Notes: a model not told the origin generated them from the letters alone. A stretch of 64,000 nucleotides of DNA from Rhizobium giardinii bv. giardinii H152 (GCF_000379605.1 NZ_KB902684.1:1-64000), one strand, 5' to 3'. Numbered from the stretch's first letter, positions 1 to 8,931 are shown. Translations and numbers: made by a program.

Positions 1-222
1 TCGGAGAACGCCGTGCGCATCCAGGTCTACGTTGCACTGATCGCCTACATTCTGCTGCGCATGGCCCAAGCCTGCCAGACCGCGATTTCCCAACCGCTCG
101 CCTTCACCCGCCTCGTCCGCCTCAACATCATGCACCGCAGACCGATCAACGCGCTCAGGCAAACTCCCCCATCACCGAGATCCGACCCACGACAATTGCC
201 TCTGCCAATCGTGGAAATTTAA
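1..222 (+). CDS. IS4-type transposase, C-terminal fragment (5' end outside window)
   Basis: The frame is open from the first base and runs 73 codons to a TAA at 220-222. The visible residues include AVRIQVYVALIAYILLRMAQ followed by LVRLNIMHRRPI, the usual tail of IS4/IS5-like DDE transposases (after the catalytic Glu, hydrophobic helix, then a basic end). The catalytic core lies outside the window, so I cannot tell whether the element is intact. No terminal inverted repeat could be assigned downstream. Recognition is from memory of the family, not from an alignment. Confidence 0.55.
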   Translation, partial: SENAVRIQVYVALIAYILLRMAQACQTAISQPLAFTRLVRLNIMHRRPINALRQTPPSPRSDPRQLPLPIVEI

Positions 223-235
223 ACCGGACAGCAGT

Positions 236-334
236 GGGCTTGACCCGAGGATCCAAGCACGCGCATCGCCGGATGGTTAAGCGTTGATGGGCTCGGGGAT
301 GGATCCTCGGTCAATCCTCGGGTTAAACCCGAGG
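236..334. repeat. Palindromic intergenic repeats (cctcgggt type)
   Basis: A perfect 19-nt palindrome lies at 316-334 (CCTCGGGTT, A, AACCCGAGG). A further inverted pair, CCGAGGATCC at 245-254 and GGATCCTCGG at 301-310, shares the same core. They fill the gap between the transposase tail and the next gene's stop. They could be a small dispersed palindromic element or a terminator-like structure; no T-run follows. Confidence 0.5.
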
Positions 335-408
335 ACGAGGATGACGACCTTGAGTCAAGCCGAAGATCCACTTTCAGACCGCAAGCCGGCACATCCCTGA
401 CTGCCTCA

Positions 409-2409
409 TCATCCCGCAGGTCGCATGAGCCGCGCCCGGCGCTGATCGGACGGTGGGGGCGTCGTGAAGGTTTCTGCGGGGGCCGGGCGGCCGACGTAGT
501 AGCCTTGCACCTGGTCTATGCGGAATTCCTGCATGAGCCTGAGCTGCTCATCGGTTTCCACCCCTTCGACGAGGATGTTGTGGCCGCGATTGCGTACGAG
601 GCCGATGATGTCCTGGAGCATGGCCTTGCCGCGCGGGGTGCCGCAGTCGTGCAGGAACGAGCGGTCGATCTTCACCGTGTCGAAATCGATCAGGCGAAGC
701 CAGGAAAGACCGGCAAAGCCTGTCCCGAAATCATCGAGCCAGATCTTGATGCCCAGCGTCTTCAGGTCGCTGATGCAGCGCAGAATGTCCGAATGCATCT
801 CCATTTCGAGACCTTCGGTGATCTCCAGCGCCAGCCGGCCGCCGCCGACACCGGTCTCTCCGAGGATCGCCGCGACGGATGCGGCAAAGCCGGGGGTCTT
901 GAGCTGGAGGGGCGAGACGTTGACGCTGACCACCGGCACGTGGTCGTTCACCAGGAGTTCGCGGCAGACCGTCCGTATGGCCCAGCGCCCGAGTTCCAGG
1001 ATGGCCCCGGTGCGTTCCGCGACGGGAATGAAAAGGCTCGGCGTGACCGCTGTGCCGTCCAACATCCTCAGGCGCATCAGCGCTTCGACGGCGTCGACCC
1101 GGCCAGAGGCGACGTTGCGAATCGGCTGGTAGACGAGGGAAACCAGATGCTGGTCTATGGCGATCTTCAGCAGGGCCGCGACGTTCTCGCTCTCGTCGCT
1201 GCTCTGGGGATCGTTCGGATCGAACAGGCGCACACAGTTGCGGCCGCTTGCTTTGGCTGCGTAAAGGGCGCGGTCCGCCTCGTGGATGACCTTCTCGAGC
1301 TTCGTGCCCGTTTGATTCCGGGTGAACGAGGCGCCAACGCTGACGGTGACGATCGACGTGCCGTCCCGCCGCTGGCCGTGCGCGAGCGCCAGGTCCTCGA
1401 CCGTGCGACGAATGGCTTCGGCAAGTTCCGCCACCCGCTCGCCGGTGTCCAGGTGGGCGAGAACAATGAATTCCTCGCCGCCATAGCGTCCGATCGAGCC
1501 GCCATAGGCGCTGATCGTGGCCTCGAGCGCATTGGCGACGAGGATAAGGCAGCGATCGCCCTCCTGATGGCCGTAGCAGTCATTGTACCGCTTGAAGAAA
1601 TCGACATCGATCAGGATCGCCGCAAAGCTCATGCCGGATTTTTGCCAGTCGTTCCAGAGGCTGCGCAGCCTCTGGTCGATGGCCCGGCGATTTGCAAGGC
1701 CGGTCAAAGGATCGGTGTTCGACAGCCTGAGCAGAGCCTTGCCGCGTTCGGATGCCTCGTTGTGCTGAACCTTCGCCTCCAGGGCGTTGAGGAAGACCTT
1801 GTAGCGTTCCCTGTTGAGCTTCCAGTTCACGTAGGACGTGAAGACGAAGCATGAGGCGCAGAAGGTGCCGAATGCGAGCTTGTAGGTGGTATCCATCGGC
1901 GGGAAGGACAGGAGAGCGGCCAGGAAAATGACGAGAATGATGACCGATGCGACGACCGAAAGGCGAAAGTGGAAGCTGAAGAACAGGTTGACGCTCATCA
2001 TGAAGATGGCGCCGTAGACCATGTAGTAGGATATGCTCTGGATATCGGCGGTCATCATGGCTGGGTATAACCAACCGGCATAGGCGAGGATCACCGCGCC
2101 CGCACAGGTGGCATCGATCGCGTTGGCGCTGGCGTTCAGGCGGAACTGCGTTTCCAGCGCGGCGATCGCGATGATGCAGACGGCGAAGCGGGCGGCGATC
2201 GTGTAGAACGCGACGTCCGGAACGAGCAAAATGTCGGTGATCGAAAACAGCAGATAGGCGGCGACCGCGATCCACAGGCCGTGTCTCGTGGCCTGCTTGC
2301 GCTTGCATTGGCCTTCCTGCCGATAGAGCGCACTAAGCTCCGCCGAGGCCGGTCTCGGCGGCTCGGTGTGGAGATCGATCTCAACTACGTCGGCCAACGT
2401 GTGCTTCAT
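409..2409 (-). CDS. Membrane GGDEF-EAL protein (cyclic-di-GMP turnover)
   Basis: 666 residues. The first ~210 hold about six hydrophobic segments, a membrane sensor module of the MASE kind, followed by a GGDEF domain (~235-400) and an EAL domain (~415-650). The GGDEF site reads GRYGGEEF, so cyclase activity is possible; the usual RxxD inhibitory site five residues upstream is not seen. The EAL domain keeps the residues expected of an active phosphodiesterase: EALMRL, NVSPLQL, LEITEG, DDFGTGF, KIDRSF, VEGVE and QGYYVG. It is transcribed divergently from the PhcB-like methyltransferase. The direction of net c-di-GMP change cannot be told from sequence. Confidence 0.93.
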   Translation of the reverse strand: MKHTLADVVEIDLHTEPPRPASAELSALYRQEGQCKRKQATRHGLWIAVAAYLLFSITDILLVPDVAFYTIAARFAVCIIAIAALETQFRLNASANAIDATCAGAVILAYAGWLYPAMMTADIQSISYYMVYGAIFMMSVNLFFSFHFRLSVVASVIILVIFLAALLSFPPMDTTYKLAFGTFCASCFVFTSYVNWKLNRERYKVFLNALEAKVQHNEASERGKALLRLSNTDPLTGLANRRAIDQRLRSLWNDWQKSGMSFAAILIDVDFFKRYNDCYGHQEGDRCLILVANALEATISAYGGSIGRYGGEEFIVLAHLDTGERVAELAEAIRRTVEDLALAHGQRRDGTSIVTVSVGASFTRNQTGTKLEKVIHEADRALYAAKASGRNCVRLFDPNDPQSSDESENVAALLKIAIDQHLVSLVYQPIRNVASGRVDAVEALMRLRMLDGTAVTPSLFIPVAERTGAILELGRWAIRTVCRELLVNDHVPVVSVNVSPLQLKTPGFAASVAAILGETGVGGGRLALEITEGLEMEMHSDILRCISDLKTLGIKIWLDDFGTGFAGLSWLRLIDFDTVKIDRSFLHDCGTPRGKAMLQDIIGLVRNRGHNILVEGVETDEQLRLMQEFRIDQVQGYYVGRPAPAETFTTPPPSDQRRARLMRPAG

Positions 2410-2721
2410 GCACTTTCCATAGCGTTGCGTCGCATTCTCTCGAGCTTGAGGCCTCTTTCCAGCAATCGACGCTGTTTCAGGCGCCCCACGCCGGCCATCC
2501 GGACAGGAAACCTATCAGGAAAGGGCAGCACTTTTCCGCACCATAGGGGAGGTGCATTAACTTTTTCTGAACTCGGTAAAAGAGCAGCCGTGTGCGACGC
2601 ACAGCCGAGCCCACAACGGGCCCGTGCGTTAACCATGTCCAGCGAAAGCGGGACAGCGCGGATTGGCACTGCCTTCATTTTTCATCATTATGTTAATGAT
2701 CTATTAACCGACGAGGTTCGA
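2410..2721. other. Divergent intergenic region
   Basis: 312 nt between the GGDEF-EAL gene (leftward) and the methyltransferase (rightward). It must carry both promoters, but I could not assign -35/-10 boxes with confidence. It contains a short perfect palindrome TGTGCG-A-CGCACA at 2591-2603 and the overlapping palindromes at 2684-2708 described separately. The frame of the methyltransferase stays open through it, but composition and content look non-coding. Confidence 0.5.
2684..2708. promoter_or_regulatory. Overlapping palindromes, candidate operator
   Basis: ATCATTA (2684-2690) and TAATGAT (2694-2700) are perfect inverted arms with a 3-nt centre. GTTAAT (2692-2697) and ATTAAC (2703-2708) form a second inverted pair overlapping the first. 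Both lie 14-38 nt before the chosen GTG start, just upstream of the ribosome binding site. The AT-rich character contrasts with the surrounding GC-rich sequence. Function is inferred from position and symmetry only. Confidence 0.4.
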
Positions 2722-3765
2722 GTGTCCCAATTCAATATTGCGTTCGACGGCGAAAGCCTGATCACCCCCCAATCCATCATCACCGAACTTTCTTCCTCCA
2801 AAACCGATCGACACGACGAGCAACTGGCAACAGCGAAAGCCGAACTGGCGCTCGTGCTGGCAATCGCCATGCAGCAGATCGAGGAAGCCCGAGACCCGGC
2901 CCAAACCGTAAAGCGGCTCATCGGCGCGCTGCATGAAACGCGCAACAAGTTCGAGCCAAGCGTCTGGCAGGCGCTGATCCCGATCGTGCAGAGCCATCCG
3001 TCGGCGAAGATCTTTCAGCAGGATCCGTTCACGCGCTGGTCGTTCGAAAAGCCGCGCGGCTATTCCGGTGACGCGAGCCTGATCGACTTCATCTATGGCC
3101 ACCCCGCCGTTGCCCACGAAGTGGCAAAGTCCACTCCGCTTGGGCTCGGGATTTATGAATATACCCGCAACGCCCCGGGCCCTGTAGCCGTCAGGGAGCG
3201 GCGCGACATCCTCACCCGCTATGTCGACGAGATCGCCGCGGAAAAAGGCCCGGAAACGGAGATACTCACGGTCGCCGCAGGCCACCTGCGTGAAGCCGAC
3301 AGCTCGGTCGCCCTGAAGAACGGGCAGATCAAGCGGTGGGTCGCCCTCGATCAGGACCCGCTCAGCATCGGATCGATCGCCCGGGATTTCCAGGGCACCA
3401 GCATCGAGGCAATCGATGGTTCCGTCCGCGGGCTGCTCAGCAAGAAGCATCAGCTCGGCGAGTTTGACTTCATCTATGCCGCCGGTCTCTACGATTATCT
3501 TGCCGACAAGGTTGCGGTGAAGCTGACGCAGACCTGCATGGACATGCTCAAGCCGGGCGGTGTCTTCCTCTTCGCCAATTTCGCCAAGGGCATGGCCGAC
3601 GATGGCTATATGGAATCGTTCATGAACTGGGCACTGCTCTTGCGCTCGGAGGCGGACATGTGGAACGTCATCAATTCGAGCGTCGAGCGCAACAGCGTTG
3701 AGGCGAGTGTCTGGTTCGGCGAGAACCGCAACATCGTCTACGGCACGATCAGGAAGCGCTCCTGA
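2722..3765 (+). CDS. Class I SAM-dependent methyltransferase, PhcB-like
   Basis: 347 residues from a GTG at 2722, preceded by GAGG at 2713-2716. The frame stays open further upstream, but that part crosses AT-rich palindromes and looks untranslated. Features match the family annotated as EF/3-hydroxypalmitate methyl ester biosynthesis (Ralstonia PhcB): KPRGYSGD near residue 110, a motif I-like ILTVAAGHLREA, an acidic ALDQDP strand end, then AAGLYDYL, MLKPGGVFLF and GYMESFMNW. PhcB-family enzymes methylate a fatty-acid signal; whether this one does is unknown. No PhcS/PhcR-type sensor is visible nearby. It stands alone and ends at a strong terminator. Confidence 0.8.
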   Translation: MSQFNIAFDGESLITPQSIITELSSSKTDRHDEQLATAKAELALVLAIAMQQIEEARDPAQTVKRLIGALHETRNKFEPSVWQALIPIVQSHPSAKIFQQDPFTRWSFEKPRGYSGDASLIDFIYGHPAVAHEVAKSTPLGLGIYEYTRNAPGPVAVRERRDILTRYVDEIAAEKGPETEILTVAAGHLREADSSVALKNGQIKRWVALDQDPLSIGSIARDFQGTSIEAIDGSVRGLLSKKHQLGEFDFIYAAGLYDYLADKVAVKLTQTCMDMLKPGGVFLFANFAKGMADDGYMESFMNWALLLRSEADMWNVINSSVERNSVEASVWFGENRNIVYGTIRKRS

Positions 3766-3782
3766 TCCTTTGAGGTCGCGCA

Positions 3783-3812
3783 ATGGCCTGCTGCCTGCAG
3801 CAGGCCATTTTT
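3783..3812 (+). terminator. Rho-independent terminator of the PhcB-like gene
   Basis: ATGGCCTGCTGC (3783-3794) pairs perfectly with GCAGCAGGCCAT (3797-3808), followed directly by a T5 run, 18 nt after the stop codon. Confidence 0.85.
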
Positions 3813-3883
3813 GTATGGACGCGGAAGATCGCAGCCGATGCCGGTCTCACGCTTTCTGTTATGGAGCCGCCGCCGGCGCGTGC

Positions 3884-4927
3884 TCAGATCGGCGCCGGGA
3901 ATTGGCGGTGCAGCCGCCCGATTCCCTTCAGCACCTCGGCTGACAGCCTGACATCCCCGGCACCGATATTCGTCTTCAGCTGTGCCATGCTCGTTGCACC
4001 GATGATGACCGAGGTCATGAAGGGCCGGGTAAGGCTGAAGGCAAGCTGCATCTGGGCGAGATCGAGGCCGTGGGCGCGGGCGAGCTCGGCATAGGCGGCG
4101 ACTGCGCCTTCCTGGTATTCGGTATAGCGTCCGCCGAGGTCGCCGTTGATGCTGAGGCGTGAGCCTTCCGGGCACGCGCCGTTGAGATACTTGCCGCTCA
4201 TCAGGCCGGCGGCGAGGGGCGAATAGGCGAGCAGGCCGACATCCTCGTGATGGCTGACCTCGGCAAGATCGAGATCGAAGGCGCGGTAGAGGAAGTTGTA
4301 TTCGTTCTGGATCGAGGCGATGCGCGGCAGGCCGTGCTTCTCGGCCAGCGACAGCATCGTCATTGCGCCCCAGGCGGTGTCGTTCGACAGGCCGACGGCG
4401 CGGATCTTGCCGGCCTTGACGAATTCTCCGAGCGTTTCGAGGAGCGCCAGGAGCTCGGCCGGTACCGTCGTCCTGTCCTGTTTCGACGGGTCGTAGGTCC
4501 AGGCGTTGCGGAAGTGATAATGGCCGCGGTTCGGCCAGTGCAGCTGATAGAGATCGACATAGTCCGTCTGCAGCCGTTTCAGGCTTTCATCGAGCGCGAT
4601 CCGCATGGTGGCGGGGCTCATCGGGCTGCCGCCGCGGATATAGGGGCGTCCGGGGCCGGCGACCTTGGTGGCGATCACCACATCGTCGCGCTTGCCGCGC
4701 TTCTTCAGCCAGGTGCCGATATAGGCTTCGGTGAGGCCCTGGGTTTCTGCCGAAAGCGGCGTCACCGGATAGAGTTCGGCCGTGTCGATGAAGTTGATGC
4801 CCTGGCCGACGGCATAGTCCAATTGCTCGTGGGCTTCGCTTTCCGGGTTCTGGCTGCCCCAGGTCATGGTGCCCAGGCAGATTTCGGAAACGGTAATGCC
4901 GGTGCGGCCGAGTGTCTTGTAGCGCAT
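3884..4927 (-). CDS. Aldo/keto reductase (Tas-like, NADPH-dependent)
   Basis: 347 residues beginning MRYKTLGRTGITVSEICLG, the standard start of the aldo/keto reductase barrel. The catalytic Tyr context is FIDTAELYP, with the Lys in DDVVIATKV and the His in LYQLHWPNRG; VIIGATSMAQL near the C terminus is the NADP-binding end. The insert after LHWPN and overall length resemble E. coli Tas. Substrate is unknown. The frame continues far upstream antisense to fabD; that extension is discarded because the family start is clear. It is divergent from fabD. Confidence 0.92.
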   Translation of the reverse strand: MRYKTLGRTGITVSEICLGTMTWGSQNPESEAHEQLDYAVGQGINFIDTAELYPVTPLSAETQGLTEAYIGTWLKKRGKRDDVVIATKVAGPGRPYIRGGSPMSPATMRIALDESLKRLQTDYVDLYQLHWPNRGHYHFRNAWTYDPSKQDRTTVPAELLALLETLGEFVKAGKIRAVGLSNDTAWGAMTMLSLAEKHGLPRIASIQNEYNFLYRAFDLDLAEVSHHEDVGLLAYSPLAAGLMSGKYLNGACPEGSRLSINGDLGGRYTEYQEGAVAAYAELARAHGLDLAQMQLAFSLTRPFMTSVIIGATSMAQLKTNIGAGDVRLSAEVLKGIGRLHRQFPAPI

Positions 4928-5089
4928 GGAAGTGCCTCGATCTGGTTTGCCGGCGAATGTAGTGGCTGTTTGCTGCGGCGCAAGAGAAAAGCGCACACCC
5001 GATGCATAGACGGGCCGAAGGCCGCTCAAGCCTTGACTCGGACGCAAGGAATGTGAATGGAGAGGAAAATTGAAGGGAAGGACATCCCC

Positions 5090-6034
5090 ATGGCAATCGC
5101 ATTCACATTTCCCGGACAGGGCAGCCAGGCTCTCGGCATGGGCAAGGACCTGGCCGATGCCTTTCCGGAGGCAGCAGCCGTCTTTGCCGAGGTCGACGAC
5201 GCGCTCGGCGACAAGCTCTCCGACATCATGTGGAACGGCCCGGAGGAGACGCTGACGCTGACGGCCAATGCCCAGCCGGCATTGATGGCGGTGTCGATCG
5301 CCGCCATTCGCGTGCTCGAGGCCAAGGGGCTCGATCTGAAATCCAAGGTCGCCTATGTGGCCGGCCATTCGCTCGGCGAATATTCGGCGCTCTGTGCCGC
5401 CGGCACCTTCTCGCTCGCCGACACGGCGCGGCTCCTGCGCATCCGCGGCAATGCCATGCAGGCGGCGGTGCCCGTCGGCAAAGGCGCGATGGCGGCGATC
5501 ATCGGCCTGGAGCACGGCGATGTCGACGCGATTTGCGCGGCAGCATCCGCGCTCGGCTCCTGCCAGATCGCCAATGACAATGGCGGCGGCCAGCTGGTGA
5601 TTTCCGGCGAGAAGGCCGCGGTCGAAAAGGCGGCGATGCTGGCGACCGAGAAGGGGGCAAAGCGTGCCATCCTTCTGCCTGTGTCCGCGCCCTTCCATTC
5701 GGCGCTGATGGCGCCGGCGGCAGACGCCATGCGCGAGGCTCTCGCAACCGTGGCGAAGAGCAATCCCGCCGTGCCGCTGATCGCCAATGTACGGGCTGCA
5801 CCGGTGACGGATGCGGACGCGATCGCAAGCCTTCTGGTCGAACAGGTGACCGGCCAGGTCCGCTGGCGCGAGACCGTCGAGTGGTTCGCCGCAAACGACG
5901 TGAAGACGCTGTACGAGATCGGCTCCGGCAAGGTGCTGACCGGTCTTGCCCGCCGCATCGACAAGACGGTGACCGGCATCGCCGTCAATTCCCCCGCCGA
6001 CATCGACGCGGCGCTTCAAACGCTGCTCGCCTGA
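5090..6034 (+). CDS. fabD: Malonyl-CoA:ACP transacylase
   Basis: 314 residues. It loads malonyl from CoA onto acyl carrier protein, the first committed supply step for type II fatty acid synthesis in the cytoplasm. The N terminus MAIAFTFPGQGSQALGMG is typical; the catalytic Ser94 lies in GHSLGEYS and the partner His203 in APFHSAL. The ATG at 5090 is chosen over an in-frame ATG at 5057 because it has a purine-rich GGGAAGGA upstream and fits the family start. It leads the fabD-fabG-acpP-fabF cluster. Confidence 0.98.
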   Translation: MAIAFTFPGQGSQALGMGKDLADAFPEAAAVFAEVDDALGDKLSDIMWNGPEETLTLTANAQPALMAVSIAAIRVLEAKGLDLKSKVAYVAGHSLGEYSALCAAGTFSLADTARLLRIRGNAMQAAVPVGKGAMAAIIGLEHGDVDAICAAASALGSCQIANDNGGGQLVISGEKAAVEKAAMLATEKGAKRAILLPVSAPFHSALMAPAADAMREALATVAKSNPAVPLIANVRAAPVTDADAIASLLVEQVTGQVRWRETVEWFAANDVKTLYEIGSGKVLTGLARRIDKTVTGIAVNSPADIDAALQTLLA

Positions 6035-6133
6035 ATCGAGGCGAATGGCGAATAGAAGAAGCTGACGCTACGATTGGTCTTCGCCTATTTGCCGCCGCCT
6101 GTTCGCTATTTGCTCTAAAAGAGGAAACCAACC

Positions 6134-6871
6134 ATGTTCGATCTGTCTGGCCGCAAGGCTCTCGTCACCGGCGCATCCGGCGGCATCGGCGAAGAGATCG
6201 CCCGCATCCTGCATGCGCAGGGCGCCATCGTCGGCCTGCACGGCACCCGCGTCGAAAAGCTCGAAGCGCTCGGCAACGAGCTCGGCGAGCGCGTCCACCT
6301 GTTTCCGGCGAACCTTGCCGACCGCGCCGCCGTCAAGGCGCTCGGCGAAAAGGCGGAAAGCGAACTTTCCGGCGTCGACATCCTCGTCAACAATGCCGGC
6401 ATCACCAAGGACGGCCTGTTCGTGCGCATGAGCGACGAGGACTGGGACGCGGTGCTGGAAGTCAACCTGACCTCGGTCTTCCGGCTGACGCGCGAATTGA
6501 CCCATCCGATGATGCGCCGCCGCCATGGCCGCATCATCAACATCACCTCGATCGTCGGCGTCACCGGCAATCCGGGGCAGGCCAACTACTGTGCCTCCAA
6601 GGCGGGCATGATCGGCTTCTCCAAATCGCTGGCGCAGGAGATCGCCACCCGCAACGTCACCGTCAACTGCGTTGCGCCCGGTTTCATCGAGAGCGCCATG
6701 ACCGGCAAGCTGAACGACAAGCAGAAGGACGCCATCATGGGCGCCATCCCGATGAAGCGGATGGGAACCGGTGCGGAAGTGGCCGCCGCCGTCGCTTATC
6801 TCGCCTCCAACGAGGCGGCTTACGTTACCGGCCAGACGATCCATGTGAACGGCGGCATGGCGATGATCTGA
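6134..6871 (+). CDS. fabG: 3-oxoacyl-ACP reductase
   Basis: 245 residues, the NADPH-dependent reductase of the fatty acid elongation cycle and a short-chain dehydrogenase. The nucleotide-binding loop reads TGASGGIG, NNAGITKDG follows, and the catalytic triad is Ser139, Tyr152 and Lys156 (YCASK). The end NGGMAMI is typical of FabG. An AGAGGAA site precedes the ATG. The 99-nt spacer after fabD contains degenerate GCGAAT repeats. Confidence 0.98.
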   Translation: MFDLSGRKALVTGASGGIGEEIARILHAQGAIVGLHGTRVEKLEALGNELGERVHLFPANLADRAAVKALGEKAESELSGVDILVNNAGITKDGLFVRMSDEDWDAVLEVNLTSVFRLTRELTHPMMRRRHGRIINITSIVGVTGNPGQANYCASKAGMIGFSKSLAQEIATRNVTVNCVAPGFIESAMTGKLNDKQKDAIMGAIPMKRMGTGAEVAAAVAYLASNEAAYVTGQTIHVNGGMAMI

Positions 6872-7187
6872 GCGCGGTAAACGCCTGCGCCGCCGCGTTT
6901 TCGCGTTAATCGAAGGGGCGGGGCGGAAATACCGGGAATTGCGTGTTGACCAAGCCATTCCCGGCCATTTTCGGACTTTGCGACAGACATAAACCGTGTT
7001 AAGCGGGCCATGACTGTGCGCAGTCGATCGGAAGATATGAGGCACACGCCGTCTTTTGCAGCGCGTGGTTTGCCGCTCTTGCGGTTGAAGAGATTGCCGG
7101 GGTGATCGTCTTGATCTCTCTGGCGTTAATAGGGTACCGATGTCAGCACGGCATCGTTGAGAAAAAACAAAGGTCGAGGAATCCGAC
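6872..7187. other. Intergenic region upstream of acpP
   Basis: 316 nt with no supported gene. acpP is usually expressed far more strongly than its neighbours, so a dedicated promoter is expected here. TTGACC at 6946-6951 could be a -35 box, but no convincing -10 sits at the right spacing, so no promoter is called. Confidence 0.4.
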
Positions 7188-7424
7188 ATGAGCGACGTAG
7201 CAGAACGCGTAAAGAAAATTGTTATTGATCATCTTGGCGTCGATGCCGAAAAGGTTTCGGAAGGCGCAAGCTTCATCGACGATCTGGGCGCGGACTCGCT
7301 CGACACCGTCGAACTGGTCATGGCATTCGAAGAAGAGTTCGGCGTCGAAATTCCCGATGATGCAGCGGATTCGATCCTGACGGTCGGCGACGCCGTCAAG
7401 TTCATCGAAAAGGCACAGGCCTAA
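7188..7424 (+). CDS. acpP: Acyl carrier protein
   Basis: 78 residues, very acidic. It carries growing acyl chains on a phosphopantetheine arm attached to Ser37 in the motif [10 protein letters not shown]. Length and sequence match the housekeeping AcpP of rhizobia (not NodF or the specialised AcpXL). It lies between fabG and fabF as in most proteobacteria, with its own upstream region. Confidence 0.98.
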   Translation: MSDVAERVKKIVIDHLGVDAEKVSEGASFIDDLGADSLDTVELVMAFEEEFGVEIPDDAADSILTVGDAVKFIEKAQA

Positions 7425-7434
7425 GGCCGTGCAG

Positions 7435-7457
7435 GGCGGGGCGCGTCGCGGCCCGCC
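7435..7457 (+). terminator. Hairpin after acpP (attenuator-like)
   Basis: GGCGGG (7435-7440) pairs with CCCGCC (7452-7457), starting 11 nt after the acpP stop. There is no T-run directly after it, so termination would be partial at best; stabilising the abundant acpP message is another option. Confidence 0.35.
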
Positions 7458-7636
7458 TTCAAGTCCCCGGCGGGGCAGGCTCCCTTTTTGGGGGCGACAA
7501 GCGCATTTAAGGAAAGCCTGATGGCTTCCGTACCTGATTGCGCGATATGAACATCACGGAAATGGATGTACGGGTCCGGTTTTAGCATGTGGTCCGGTCC
7601 GGTTCTGGAATTAACAGGCAGGGTGGATCACGGGCT

Positions 7637-8896
7637 ATGAGACGTGTCGTTATCACCGGTACCGGCATGGTATCTCCATTGGGTTGTGGAACCGAGATCA
7701 CCTGGTCGCGGCTGATTGCCGGAGGCAATGCCGCCCGCAGGGTGACGGAATTCGAAGTCGAAGACCTGCCTGCGAAGATTGCCTGCCGCCTGCCGTTCGG
7801 CGATGGCACCGACGGCACGTTCAATCCCGACAACTGGATGGAACCGAAGGAACAGCGCAAGGTCGATGATTTCATCATCTATGCGATGGCTGCAGCCGAC
7901 ATGGCGCTTGCCGATGCCGGCTGGCACCCGAAATCCGACGAGGACCAGATTGCCACCGGCGTCCTGATCGGTTCGGGCATCGGCGGTCTCGAAGGCATCG
8001 TCGATGGCGGCATCACCTTGCGCGACAAGGGCCCGCGCCGCGTTTCGCCTTTCTTCATCCCCGGCCGCCTGATCAATCTCGCCTCCGGCCAGGTTTCGAT
8101 CCGCCACAAGCTGCGCGGACCCAACCATTCGGTCGTCACCGCCTGTTCGACCGGTGCCCATGCGATCGGCGATGCGAGCCGCCTGATCGCGCTTGGCGAT
8201 GCCGACGTGATGGTCGCGGGTGGCACGGAATCGCCGATTTCGCGCATCGCCCTTGCCGGCTTTGCGGCCTGCAAGGCGCTGTCCACCCAGCACAACGATG
8301 ATCCGCAGAAGGCGTCTCGCCCGTATGACAGGGATCGTGACGGCTTCGTCATGGGCGAGGGCGCCGGCATCGTCGTGCTGGAAGAGCTCGAACATGCCAA
8401 GGCGCGCGGCGCAAAGATCTATGCGGAAGTCGTGGGCTATGGCCTCTCGGGCGACGCCTTCCACATCACCGCGCCCGCCGAAGACGGCGACGGCGCCTAT
8501 CGCTGCATGCAGATGGCGCTGAAGCGCGCCGGCCTGACGGCAGCCGACATCGACTATATCAACGCGCACGGCACCTCCACCATGGCGGACACGATCGAGC
8601 TTGGCGCCGCAGAGCGCGTTCTTGGCGAGCACGCCGGCAGGGTTTCCATGTCTTCCACCAAATCGGCGATCGGCCATCTGCTCGGCGCTGCCGGTGCGGT
8701 GGAGGCGATCTTCTGCGCGCTGGCGATCCGCGACAATGTCGCGCCGCCGACGCTCAATCTCGACAATCCTTCGGTCGAAACGAAGATCGACCTGGTGCCG
8801 CATGTTGCGCGCAAGCGCGACATCAATGTCGCCCTGTCGAATTCCTTCGGTTTCGGCGGTACGAACGCCTCCCTCGTGCTGCGCCGCCTTGCCTGA
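7637..8896 (+). CDS. fabF: 3-oxoacyl-ACP synthase II
   Basis: 419 residues, the condensing enzyme that extends acyl-ACP with malonyl-ACP. The start MRRVVITGTGMVSPLG is typical. The catalytic triad is Cys170 (TACSTGAH), His311 (NAHGTST) and His347 (IGHLLGAAG), with the glycine-rich end NSFGFGGTN. The ATG at 7637 is chosen over the upstream in-frame GTG because it gives the family N terminus. It lies 212 nt after acpP. Confidence 0.98.
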   Translation: MRRVVITGTGMVSPLGCGTEITWSRLIAGGNAARRVTEFEVEDLPAKIACRLPFGDGTDGTFNPDNWMEPKEQRKVDDFIIYAMAAADMALADAGWHPKSDEDQIATGVLIGSGIGGLEGIVDGGITLRDKGPRRVSPFFIPGRLINLASGQVSIRHKLRGPNHSVVTACSTGAHAIGDASRLIALGDADVMVAGGTESPISRIALAGFAACKALSTQHNDDPQKASRPYDRDRDGFVMGEGAGIVVLEELEHAKARGAKIYAEVVGYGLSGDAFHITAPAEDGDGAYRCMQMALKRAGLTAADIDYINAHGTSTMADTIELGAAERVLGEHAGRVSMSSTKSAIGHLLGAAGAVEAIFCALAIRDNVAPPTLNLDNPSVETKIDLVPHVARKRDINVALSNSFGFGGTNASLVLRRLA

Positions 8897-8906
8897 TATC
8901 GGCGGT

Positions 8907-8931
8907 CACGGGGCCACCTGTGGGCCCCGTG
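8907..8931 (+). terminator. Hairpin after fabF
   Basis: CACGGGGCC (8907-8915) and GGCCCCGTG (8923-8931) form a perfect 9-bp stem with a 7-nt loop, starting 10 nt after the fabF stop. There is no T-run, so it may stop transcription weakly or protect the 3' end of the fab message. Confidence 0.5.

Noticed and set aside
2281..2721. Longer N terminus for the PhcB-like methyltransferase
   Set aside because: The in-frame extension overlaps the divergent gene and AT-rich palindromes and does not resemble the family.
4928..6019. Extension of the aldo/keto reductase frame antisense to fabD
   Set aside because: The family start at 4927 is clear; the extension is an antisense frame.
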